Shown: positions 1-6,631, counted from the first letter of the stretch. The stretch: 10,686 bases of DNA from Deltaproteobacteria bacterium (GCA_015492355.1 WGFF01000059.1:1-10686), one strand, 5' to 3'. Notes: generated by a model not told the origin, from the letters alone. Numbers and translations: made by a program.

Positions 1-44
1 ACCTTATCTAAGGAAATTATAGCAGAGAAATGGAGTTTTGCATC

Positions 45-833
45 TCAGTGGGAGGTCTTTGCCACCCCTCCTTCCTTGTGGCTATGCCCTCCGTGGTGTC
101 GCTCGTGGTCTGCGTTCTTCATTCCCTTGGGAAGGGCAGGTGCCTTTTCCGGCTTGAGAGCCTGAAAGGGTGGCTCAACATTGTGGGGATTGTGGCATTC
201 CGTACACACCCACCACCTCTTCTTTCCGCCCTTTGTCCACATGCCTATCCTTTTGCCGTGGATACCGTCCCTCCAGTCGCGGTAGATCTGTCCGTGGCAC
301 TTTCCGCAGAGTTTTTGTGGCTGATTGAAGCTTATCTCGTCCCCCATGTGGGATATGAGGGTGTCCCTGTTTGTGGGGTTATGACAGTCAAGACACCATA
401 TCGCACCCTTACCGTGTCTCAACTCAAGGGAGTTTGGCACTATGTCCTGATGGAACTGTATGAGCCTCGGTTTTTTGTCCTTGGGATAGGGCACTGTCTT
501 TCCGTTGTGGCAGGATGTACACGGCATAAAATACTTGAGATGCTTTGTCCTCGGCTTTACCACCGCCTCTTCGTGGGTATAGTCCGCCTCTATGGGCATA
601 TCTCCCATCGGTTCTGTCCCATCGAAGGGATCGCCCCACCACAGCACTCCACCGGTGACCTCAGAACACTTTACGTTCGGAAGCCCCTCTTTTATCTCCT
701 TTACCTGAACCGTTGTATAACCCTCTCTGCTCTCAAAACACTCCGATGGACTGCCACCCTCTGCACCAGTGGCGGTATATACTATACCCACGAGTATAAC
801 CGATGTTATGGAAAGGATGCCCTTTATCCTCAT
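45..833 (-). CDS. Secreted tetraheme c-type cytochrome, last gene of redox operon
   Basis: This 262-residue protein has an N-terminal signal peptide (basic start, hydrophobic residues 5-18, plausible cleavage near residue 24), so it should act outside the cytoplasmic membrane. Four CXXCH haem-binding motifs are visible: C105-H109, C147-H151, C176-H180 and C210-H214. Several further histidines (for example H87, H98, H128, H140, H162, H192) could be distal haem ligands. Cysteines C32 and C56 lie outside haem motifs and could form a disulfide. The C-terminal 20 residues are very rich in His, Lys and Gly. The ATG is preceded by AAGGAGAG (843-850). The gene lies 31 bases after the NrfD-type gene and closes the operon. 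By context it is the periplasmic electron carrier or docking subunit of the membrane complex, like the cytochrome of CbcSTU-type modules. Its exact family and its electron partner cannot be named from sequence alone. Confidence 0.9.
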   Translation of the reverse strand: MRIKGILSITSVILVGIVYTATGAEGGSPSECFESREGYTTVQVKEIKEGLPNVKCSEVTGGVLWWGDPFDGTEPMGDMPIEADYTHEEAVVKPRTKHLKYFMPCTSCHNGKTVPYPKDKKPRLIQFHQDIVPNSLELRHGKGAIWCLDCHNPTNRDTLISHMGDEISFNQPQKLCGKCHGQIYRDWRDGIHGKRIGMWTKGGKKRWWVCTECHNPHNVEPPFQALKPEKAPALPKGMKNADHERHHGGHSHKEGGVAKTSH

Positions 834-864
834 AGACGGTTCTCTCCTTATTTAATGTAAAAAT

Positions 865-2082
865 TCAGGCTCCTTCTGAATACTTCACCTCACCGAGCAA
901 TATCCCTACCGCTCCCTTCACCATGATGGTGAACATAAAGAGCCCCACAGCCCAGGCTCCCAAGCTGTTGAATATCTCGACCCATGAAGGGCTATACTCT
1001 GTAAACTCTCCTATGGGACTCGGGATGAAACCTGGCAGTACAAGCCCCATACCCTTTTCTATCCATATACCGATAAAGGTTATGGCACATGCCAGTGGCA
1101 GGAGAAAGCGCTGGTCTTTCCTTATCCTCGGTACCAGTAGCATCACGAAAGCGGTTATCATGAGGATGATGGATGTCCAGAACCATGGCACGAGCTTGGA
1201 AAGACCGTGCTTGCCGAACATCAGGTACTTGAGTGAATAGGAATGTTCCGTAGACGGATAGAGCTCCGTTACTATCTCTGACATGGCAAGAAAGAGTGCT
1301 ATACCCAGACACCATACCACTATCTGGGAGAGAAGGTCTATAGCCTCGTCAGATATCTTAAGTTCGGTGTTGTTCCTTATTATGAGAAAGGCTATTATTA
1401 TGAGCGCAGGTCCTGATGCAAAGGCGGTGGATATGAACCTTATGGGCATCATGGAATGGAACCACATCGGTCTCGCTGGCATGGTGTTGAGGAGAAAGGC
1501 TGTAACTGTATGTATGCTAAGCGCCCATACGATGGATACGTAAACAACAGGCATGTAGACCGCCTTGTTTACCTCCTGACCGTTGTACTTCTTGTAAAGG
1601 TAATAAAATGCACAGAATAGATTGAGGAGCAGATATCCATTGAGTACGAGCACATCCCATGTGAGCATGGAGTTGGGCCAGTTGAATATGCCTATACCAG
1701 GGATTATGTGCCAGAGTCTATCGGGTCTGCCCATGTGGTAGAGAACGAAGATGATACACATGGTAACCGCTGCAATGGCGAGGAGCTCACCCAGCACAAC
1801 TATCTCTTTCAATTTCTTGTGGTGATACACATAGGACGGAAAGACCACTGTTACCGCTGCCGCAGCCACACCAACAAGGAATACAAAGTTGGATAGATAC
1901 ACACCCCAGGTTACCTGGTCTGTGAGGTTCGTAACGATCAGTCCTTTTGTAAGCTGCTGATAGGTGGTAAAGAGCATGATAAGGATGAAGAACCCCAGAA
2001 AGGATAGCCAGGCGTAGTATTTTGCCCCGCCCCTGAGGGCATAACAGAGAAAACTTACAACAAAGGATGTAAACCTTTTCAT
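865..2082 (-). CDS. NrfD/PsrC-family integral membrane quinone-interacting subunit
   Basis: This 405-residue protein is strongly hydrophobic, with about ten membrane segments (roughly residues 22-42, 57-80, 95-116, 140-163, 173-197, 213-236, 248-272, 300-318, 326-348 and 369-392). The late segment I341-F360, with the pattern EKGMGLVLPGF-PSP-GE, is typical of NrfD, PsrC and DsrP-like proteins. In characterised relatives this subunit binds quinone or quinol in the membrane and exchanges electrons with a ferredoxin subunit at the membrane surface. The start ATG follows AAAGGA (complement of 2084-2090), only 12 bases after the ferredoxin stop codon, so the two are probably translationally coupled. 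About ten helices fit the longer DsrP/HmcC-like branch better than the eight-helix PsrC branch. DsrP of a DsrMKJOP complex is an alternative identity, but no dsrM, dsrK or dsrJ is adjacent. Confidence 0.93.
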   Translation of the reverse strand: MKRFTSFVVSFLCYALRGGAKYYAWLSFLGFFILIMLFTTYQQLTKGLIVTNLTDQVTWGVYLSNFVFLVGVAAAAVTVVFPSYVYHHKKLKEIVVLGELLAIAAVTMCIIFVLYHMGRPDRLWHIIPGIGIFNWPNSMLTWDVLVLNGYLLLNLFCAFYYLYKKYNGQEVNKAVYMPVVYVSIVWALSIHTVTAFLLNTMPARPMWFHSMMPIRFISTAFASGPALIIIAFLIIRNNTELKISDEAIDLLSQIVVWCLGIALFLAMSEIVTELYPSTEHSYSLKYLMFGKHGLSKLVPWFWTSIILMITAFVMLLVPRIRKDQRFLLPLACAITFIGIWIEKGMGLVLPGFIPSPIGEFTEYSPSWVEIFNSLGAWAVGLFMFTIMVKGAVGILLGEVKYSEGA

Positions 2083-2094
2083 CGTCCTTTTCCC

Positions 2095-3123
2095 TCAATC
2101 AATAAAGTAAAAGAATTTTGGAAAGGTGTTAAGGTCGACCCTGAGCCTGAAGACCCTCTTTCTTTCGAGTATCCGCCTTACCTCGCTTTCAGGATCCAGG
2201 AGGTTTCCGAACTTTCTTGCCCCTACAGGACACACCTCAACACATGCTGTATACCTGCCCTTCCTTGTCCTCTGTAAACAGAAGGTACACTTCTCTACAA
2301 CACCTTTCATCCTCGGTCTGTTGCCAAGATAATGGGTATCTGGATTCATCTCCTCCTTGGGCAGGTTCGGCTCCCCCCAGTTGAATCGCCTTGCCCAGTA
2401 AGGACAGGCACCCATGCACATCCTGCAACCTATGCACCAGTTATAGTCTATGACCACAATCCCATCGGGTTCCCTATAGGTGGTTCTCACAGGGCAGACC
2501 TTCACACAAGGTGGTTTCTCGCACTGCATGCACTGGATGGGAAAGTAGAAGGCATCCTTCTCTGGTACGCGTTCAGGCTGGTAGTAATGCTGACCCTCGA
2601 GCACCACACCTGCGTTCTTGTAGGCATTGCCTCCAACCTGGATACCGTAATCACTGGGATAGCCCTTGTCCATATCCTCAGCGGAGAACTTACCCTTCTC
2701 CATCCGTATAACCCTTATCCACTCTATCTCTGGGTCATGGCGGGACTGGTTGTTTTCCTTTACACATGCCTTCACGCACCTTCTACAGCCTATGCACTTC
2801 TGGATATTAAGTGCGTATCCAAAGAGTACATTCTTCTGTGCTGGTCTGCCATCAACAGTCACCTTCTTTCCATACTCCTCTGAATACCTCTTCTCAAGGC
2901 GTTCTATGGCTTCCCTTTTTTCCTCCTCTGTCATGAGCCTGTAGTTCGTCTGGAACCACTCAGCCCATGTTACACGAGCCTGTGCATCCTTGGTACCTGT
3001 CATGAGCGTTGCAACACCTGCCAGACCAGCCACAGAGAGAGAACCCGTCTTTTTGAGAAAATCACGACGGGTCGATCCTTCGATGTTCTTCTCGATGGTT
3101 GTTTTCTTATCTTCTCTTTTCAT
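2095..3123 (-). CDS. Tat-exported ferredoxin-type subunit with four [4Fe-4S] clusters
   Basis: This 342-residue electron-transfer subunit begins with a twin-arginine signal (S-T-R19-R20-D-F-L-K followed by a hydrophobic stretch to about residue 43), which implies folding and cluster loading before export. Sixteen cysteines fall in four groups: C110/113/116/120, C198/201/206/210, C230/233/236/240 and C279/282/294/298. This is the PsrB/NrfC/DsrO pattern for four [4Fe-4S] clusters forming a wire. Two regions are longer than in the shortest family members: a charged pre-cluster segment at about residues 52-98, and an insertion of about 77 residues between the first and second cysteine groups. The protein should sit on the NrfD-type subunit encoded 12 bases downstream and pass electrons between it and the cytochrome. 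The ATG start is chosen because it directly provides the Tat signal; the upstream AGGGGG is spaced rather far (about 11 bases). The substrate or terminal partner is unknown. Confidence 0.93.
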   Translation of the reverse strand: MKREDKKTTIEKNIEGSTRRDFLKKTGSLSVAGLAGVATLMTGTKDAQARVTWAEWFQTNYRLMTEEEKREAIERLEKRYSEEYGKKVTVDGRPAQKNVLFGYALNIQKCIGCRRCVKACVKENNQSRHDPEIEWIRVIRMEKGKFSAEDMDKGYPSDYGIQVGGNAYKNAGVVLEGQHYYQPERVPEKDAFYFPIQCMQCEKPPCVKVCPVRTTYREPDGIVVIDYNWCIGCRMCMGACPYWARRFNWGEPNLPKEEMNPDTHYLGNRPRMKGVVEKCTFCLQRTRKGRYTACVEVCPVGARKFGNLLDPESEVRRILERKRVFRLRVDLNTFPKFFYFID

Positions 3124-3159
3124 GAAACAATCGCCCCCTGTAAGTAAAGAGAGGTTTTG

Positions 3160-3474
3160 TTAGCCAAGCCTCTTTTTGTAGTTCTCTATGAGGGTCTTTA
3201 CAAGCCTTTTCTTTTCCTCGTCGGTCATGACCACGTATTCCCTTGCCATCATGACCCTGTCCCCTGGCAGTACATCCTCAAGGTATGCCCTTTGAGGGTC
3301 CTTTTCCAGTACAACCGATGCTACCTTCTTGGCAACGAGGGCATTGGTTCCTATGACAGCACCTGCTATGGCGAGATTCTTTATGAAGGTACGTCTCGAG
3401 GCGTGATCTTCTTTCGATGTGCCAGAAGGGGCTGACACCGAAAGAGTGAGTTCTTTTTTTGATTCTTCACCCAT
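3160..3474 (-). CDS. Small Tat-signal protein, first gene of redox operon, function unknown
   Basis: I do not recognise a characterised family. The 104-residue product has a polar N-terminus of about 24 residues, then a twin-arginine motif (S26-R27-R28-T-F-I-K) and a hydrophobic stretch at about residues 33-48. It should therefore be exported by Tat or remain anchored by its signal. It contains no cysteine and no haem or Fe-S motif. Residues 79-103 (Y-x-x-M-T-D-E-E-K...Y...G) align without gaps to residues 60-84 of the ferredoxin subunit encoded next, with about 9 of 25 identical. The start ATG has a strong GGGAGG site (complement of 3481-3486) six bases upstream. It lies 36 bases before the ferredoxin gene and is the promoter-proximal gene. 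It is probably a structural or assembly subunit of the complex; this is inference. Confidence 0.8.
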   Translation of the reverse strand: MGEESKKELTLSVSAPSGTSKEDHASRRTFIKNLAIAGAVIGTNALVAKKVASVVLEKDPQRAYLEDVLPGDRVMMAREYVVMTDEEKKRLVKTLIENYKKRLG

Positions 3475-3577
3475 ATCCTACCTCCCTGGGGTTCGGGTGA
3501 CCGATAGATTTGAAAACTCTTTATTTCAATAAAAGACCGAATCTCCTTCTCACTCAAGCCCCTTCTTAGGTATGCCA

Positions 3578-3593
3578 GCCTGCGTTGGCAGGC
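3578..3593. repeat. GCCTGC-GTTG-GCAGGC palindrome at the leftward start site
   Basis: A perfect 6-bp inverted repeat with a 4-base centre lies just downstream of the predicted -10 box of the leftward promoter, overlapping the expected transcription start near 3590. An alternative pairing, TGCCA (3573-3577) with TGGCA (3586-3590), shares the same bases. It could be an operator, a hairpin at the 5' end of the transcript, or one copy of a REP-like intergenic repeat. The sequence does not decide between these. Confidence 0.5.
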
Positions 3594-3597
3594 AGTA

Positions 3598-3627
3598 ATG
3601 ATATAATAATCCTTCCAGTGTTGTCAA
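3598..3627 (-). promoter_or_regulatory. Sigma70-type promoter for the redox operon
   Basis: Read on the minus strand, a perfect TTGACA (-35; complement of 3622-3627) is followed after 18 bases by TATCAT (-10; complement of 3598-3603). A TATATC with 16-base spacing is an overlapping alternative. Transcription would start near 3590 and give a leader of about 115 bases before the small Tat gene. No stronger candidate lies closer to that gene; a TTGAAA-N17-TATCGG within the leader is weaker. Confidence 0.6.
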
Positions 3628-3636
3628 GAGCCGAAG

Positions 3637-3650
3637 GGCACTTTTTTAGC
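3637..3650 (+). promoter_or_regulatory. Possible sigma54 (-24/-12) promoter match
   Basis: The string GGCAC-N5-TA-GC agrees with the sigma54 consensus GGCAC-N5-TT-GC, including the invariant GG and GC with correct spacing; only one T is replaced by A. It points toward the P-type ATPase, with a start expected near 3662. It coincides with an inverted-repeat array that could explain it otherwise, and no enhancer-binding regulator gene is in the window, so it is tentative. Confidence 0.25.
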
Positions 3651-3663
3651 AAAGTGACACTTT
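3639..3663. promoter_or_regulatory. Alternating CACTTT / AAAGTG / CACTTT array, candidate operator
   Basis: Three copies of one hexamer occur in alternating orientation: CACTTT at 3639-3644, AAAGTG at 3651-3656 and CACTTT at 3658-3663. The last two form a 13-bp palindrome, AAAGTG-A-CACTTT. The palindrome centre (3657) lies about 66 bases upstream of the predicted leftward start and about 100 bases upstream of the -35 box of the rightward promoter. That is a plausible place for a dimeric activator of the redox operon. The binding protein is unknown. Confidence 0.4.
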
Positions 3664-3753
3664 TTATAGAATAGAGGATAGTTGTGCAAAGCCCTGTATA
3701 ACAACCCAGATAGAGGCACTCCAGAAAAAAGACCCCTATTTTACCTATCTATC

Positions 3754-3782
3754 TTGACACCCTTGTGCGTGCATTTTATACT
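3754..3782 (+). promoter_or_regulatory. Sigma70 promoter for the Ca2+-ATPase gene
   Basis: A perfect TTGACA (3754-3759) is separated by an optimal 17 bases from TATACT (3777-3782), which differs from the TATAAT consensus at one position. Transcription should start near 3789, leaving a leader of about 20 bases with the ribosome binding site. This is the clearest promoter in the window. Confidence 0.8.
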
Positions 3783-3795
3783 TTCCACGTCAAAG

Positions 3796-3803
3796 AAAGG
3801 AGG
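3796..3803 (+). promoter_or_regulatory. Ribosome binding site deciding the GTG start of the ATPase
   Basis: AAAGGAGG is a near-perfect Shine-Dalgarno sequence ending five bases before GTG at 3809. An ATG at 3804 lies closer but is in another reading frame and too near the site, so GTG is the credible start. Confidence 0.75.
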
Positions 3804-3808
3804 ATGGT

Positions 3809-6499
3809 GTGGACTGGTACAAGAAGACAGTAGAGGAGGTTTCACGTGAGCTCTCAACGGATACACACAGGGGCTTGAGCAGTGATGAGGTCAAAAGGAG
3901 GCTTGAAAGATACGGCTACAACAGGCTCGTTGAGGTCAAAAAGGAATCGAGGCTTAAGAGGTTTTTAAGGCAGTTTACAGAGCTCATAATCCTTGTGCTC
4001 ATCGGTGCTGCCATAATAGCGGGCATACTCGGTGAATGGATAGACTCTCTCGCCATACTCGCCATAGTCATTCTCAACGGTGTAATAGGCTTTATTCAGG
4101 AGGAGAAGGCAGAGAAGGTACTCGAGGAGCTTAAAAAGCTTACCGCACCCACTGCAAAGGTATTGAGGGACGGTAATATCGAGGTTATTCCTGCCTCAGA
4201 ACTTGTGCCAGGTGATGTGGTGATACTCGACAGTGGAGACAATGTGCCAGCGGACTGTCGTATCATTGAGGCACAGTTTTTGAGAATAGATGAATCCCCC
4301 CTTACAGGAGAATCCCATCCTGTTGACAAGGACCCTGGGGCACTCGAAAATACCCTTCCCCTTGGGGACAGGACCAACATGGCTTACCTTGGTACAACGG
4401 TTGTGTACGGCAAGGGCAGAGCCATAGTCGTTGCAACAGGCATGTCCACAGAGATGGGAAAGATCGCAAAGATGCTCGAGGAGGTGGAACGGGAGCCAAC
4501 ACCCCTGCAAAAAAGATTATCCGAATTCGGAAGGTTTCTGGTGTATGCTGCGGGTGGTATATGTGCGGTCATATTCGTACTCGGTATAGTGAGGGGTGAG
4601 GATATACTGGTGATGTTTCTTACTGCGGTAAGCCTTGCGGTTGCTGCCATTCCAGAAGGTCTACCAGCGGTAGTGACCATAGTGCTCGCCCTGGGTGTAC
4701 AGAGGATGGTAAAAAGGCATGCCCTCATAAGGAGGCTTCCATCTGTTGAGACCTTGGGTTCAGCCACCGTCATTGCATCGGACAAGACAGGCACACTCAC
4801 GCAGAATCAGATGACAGTAAAGAAGGTCTTTCTTGCAACAGGCGAGATGATAGATGTTACAGGTGCTGGTTATGAGCCCACAGGTGAGTTCTTCATCGAG
4901 TCGAAAAGGATAGATCCAGCTTCAGACCCCACCCTCACACTCGCCCTCAGGTGTTGTGTACTGTGCAATGGTGCGGAGCTCAAACAGGACAGGGATGGCA
5001 ACTGGTACATAATAGGAGACCCAACAGAGGGTGCGCTCCTTACACTCGCCAGGAAGGCTGGTGTGGACAGGGAAGGGCTTTTAAAGGAGTTCACCCTTAC
5101 AGGGGAAATACCCTTCGATGCGGAAAGGAAGATGATGACCACTGTCTACAAGGACAGGGAGGGTATGTACTTTGCCTTTGTAAAGGGTGCACCAGAGAGG
5201 GTGCTCGATCTTTGCACCATGATACAGGATGGCGAAAGGTCGGTTCCTGTTACAGAGGATCACAAAAAGAAGATACTTTCTGTTAACGATGGATTCGCAA
5301 GGTCTGCCCTGAGGGTGCTCGCCCTGGCGTACAGGGTCTCTTCAACCCCGCTCGACCATCATGTGATACACGAACTCGAAAGGGACCTTGTCTTTATAGG
5401 TCTCGCTGGTATGATAGACCCACCGAGGGAGGAGGTCTTTATAGCCATACAGAAGGCAAAGAATGCAGGTATACTGCCTGTTATGATAACAGGGGACAAT
5501 AGGCTTACAGCCGAGGCAATAGCCCGTGAGATAGGCGCCTTTGGTGAGGGGGATATATCCATCACAGGTACCGAGCTCGATACCATGGAGGATGAGGAGC
5601 TTGCAGAAAAGGTACCGAGGATAAAGGTCTATGCAAGGGTGAATCCTGAGCACAAACTCAGGATTGTAAGGGCATGGAAGAGGAGGGGAGAGATTATAGC
5701 CATGACAGGTGATGGTGTGAACGATGCACCCGCACTCAAGGAGGCGGACATAGGTATTGCAATGGGCATAACAGGTACGGACGTTACAAAGGAGGCATCG
5801 GATATGGTGCTCACGGATGATAATTTCGCCTCCATCGTCTCTGCTGTGGAAGAGGGAAGGGGTATCTTTGACAACATAAGAAAGGTGGTACATTTCCTTC
5901 TGTCATGCAACATAGGGGAGATATTCACCCTCTTTATTGCATCCCTTTCTGGTATGCCACTTCCTCTGGTGCCTGTACAGATACTCTGGATGAACCTTGT
6001 AACCGATGGTCTGCCTGCCATCGGACTTGCCATGGAATCCGTGGACCCAGGGGTCATGGACAGGAAGCCACGTCCAAAGGACGAGGGTATAGTTACCGCA
6101 TCGCTTTTCAGGATAATGCTCCTTCAGGGGCTTTTTATGGCGGTAATAACCCTCGGGGTGTACGGGGTGGAACTCTATCTTCTCAACAGTGGTATCGAAA
6201 AGGCAAGGACCATGGCGTTCATGGTGCTCGTTTTTAGCCAGATGTTCCATGTGTTCAACTGCAGGAGCGAGAGGGAGTCTGTATTCACGATAGGTCCCTT
6301 TTCCAATCGCCTTCTCAACCTATCGGTACTCCTCATACTCCTCACACAGCCACTTCTCTCATACATCCCTGCCCTGCAGGTCATATTCAAGGTGATACCG
6401 CTGGGCATTGTGGATTGGATATTCGTGTTCATGGCATCTGTTCAGACACTTGTGCTGATGGAGATAGTAAAGTCCTTCATGAAGGACAAAAAAAGGTAA
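3809..6499 (+). CDS. P2A-type Ca2+-transporting P-type ATPase (SERCA/PacL-like)
   Basis: This 896-residue membrane pump should use ATP to export Ca2+ across the cytoplasmic membrane. Domain landmarks appear in order: an N-terminal cation-ATPase region (residues 1-55), actuator TGES (166-169), M4 PEGLP (282-286), phosphorylation motif DKTGT (D325), nucleotide-binding KGAPE (459-463), hinge TGDGVND (633-639), M5 N701-I-G-E704 and M6 N729-L-V-T-D733. The M4 Glu and the M5/M6 Asn, Glu, Asn, Thr and Asp correspond to both Ca2+ sites of SERCA. At the position of the SERCA M8 glutamate there is Q811, a replacement I recall from other bacterial members. The length is normal for the family. The gene has its own strong promoter, stands alone, and diverges from the redox operon. 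Mn2+ or another cation is possible, but the full site set favours Ca2+. Confidence 0.93.
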   Translation: MDWYKKTVEEVSRELSTDTHRGLSSDEVKRRLERYGYNRLVEVKKESRLKRFLRQFTELIILVLIGAAIIAGILGEWIDSLAILAIVILNGVIGFIQEEKAEKVLEELKKLTAPTAKVLRDGNIEVIPASELVPGDVVILDSGDNVPADCRIIEAQFLRIDESPLTGESHPVDKDPGALENTLPLGDRTNMAYLGTTVVYGKGRAIVVATGMSTEMGKIAKMLEEVEREPTPLQKRLSEFGRFLVYAAGGICAVIFVLGIVRGEDILVMFLTAVSLAVAAIPEGLPAVVTIVLALGVQRMVKRHALIRRLPSVETLGSATVIASDKTGTLTQNQMTVKKVFLATGEMIDVTGAGYEPTGEFFIESKRIDPASDPTLTLALRCCVLCNGAELKQDRDGNWYIIGDPTEGALLTLARKAGVDREGLLKEFTLTGEIPFDAERKMMTTVYKDREGMYFAFVKGAPERVLDLCTMIQDGERSVPVTEDHKKKILSVNDGFARSALRVLALAYRVSSTPLDHHVIHELERDLVFIGLAGMIDPPREEVFIAIQKAKNAGILPVMITGDNRLTAEAIAREIGAFGEGDISITGTELDTMEDEELAEKVPRIKVYARVNPEHKLRIVRAWKRRGEIIAMTGDGVNDAPALKEADIGIAMGITGTDVTKEASDMVLTDDNFASIVSAVEEGRGIFDNIRKVVHFLLSCNIGEIFTLFIASLSGMPLPLVPVQILWMNLVTDGLPAIGLAMESVDPGVMDRKPRPKDEGIVTASLFRIMLLQGLFMAVITLGVYGVELYLLNSGIEKARTMAFMVLVFSQMFHVFNCRSERESVFTIGPFSNRLLNLSVLLILLTQPLLSYIPALQVIFKVIPLGIVDWIFVFMASVQTLVLMEIVKSFMKDKKR

Positions 6500-6504
6500 C
6501 CTTG

Positions 6505-6538
6505 TCTTGCGAGGTCTTTTGTCGTAAGATTTCCTTTT
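6505..6538 (+). terminator. Possible intrinsic terminator after the ATPase gene
   Basis: TCTTGCGA (6505-6512) can pair with TCGTAAGA (6522-6529), including one G-U pair, around a 9-base loop. It is followed by TTTCCTTTT (6530-6538). It starts six bases after the ATPase stop codon, where a terminator is expected. The stem is modest and the T-run is broken by CC, so efficiency is uncertain. Confidence 0.4.
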
Positions 6539-6542
6539 AAGG

Positions 6543-6631
6543 GGAGAGACCCGTCTCTGCAAAACCCCTGCCCACAGGGTTGGGCATTCTGGCAGATCTC
6601 GTAAAGGGATACAGACATGCGGGGTCTCTCC
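6543..6631. repeat. Structured inverted-repeat element between ATPase and tmk
   Basis: The 165-base gap between genes contains a roughly 90-base element bounded by GGAGAGACCC (6543-6552) and its exact complement GGGTCTCTCC (6622-6631). Pairing can continue inward with GTCT (6553-6556) against AGAC (6613-6616) if five bases bulge out. Inside is a perfect TGCCCA / TGGGCA hairpin (6569-6574 and 6581-6586). An overlapping CCCTG / CAGGG hairpin and a local AGAGAC-CC-GTCTCT hairpin (6545-6558) at the left arm compete with these. I match it to no known riboswitch or small RNA class. It could be an interspersed MITE- or REP-like repeat or a structured leader of the tmk operon. The copy number in the genome is unknown. 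Confidence 0.55.

Noticed and set aside
1..44. CCTTA-TC-TAAGG hairpin and AT-rich sequence downstream of the cytochrome gene
   Set aside because: The stem is five pairs with a two-base loop, lacks a clear T-run in the direction of the operon and runs into the window edge, so a terminator call is not supported.
30..860. Open reading frame of 276 codons on the plus strand opposite the cytochrome gene
   Set aside because: It is a mirror of the cytochrome coding region. The opposite strand has a signal peptide, four CXXCH motifs and a good ribosome binding site, while this frame has a cysteine-rich, low-coherence product with no recognisable domain.
3681..3705. GTTGT...ACAAC inverted repeat as an FNR/CRP-type site
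   Set aside because: The arms are five bases with a 15-base spacer and do not fit the FNR or CRP consensus; this level of match is expected by chance.
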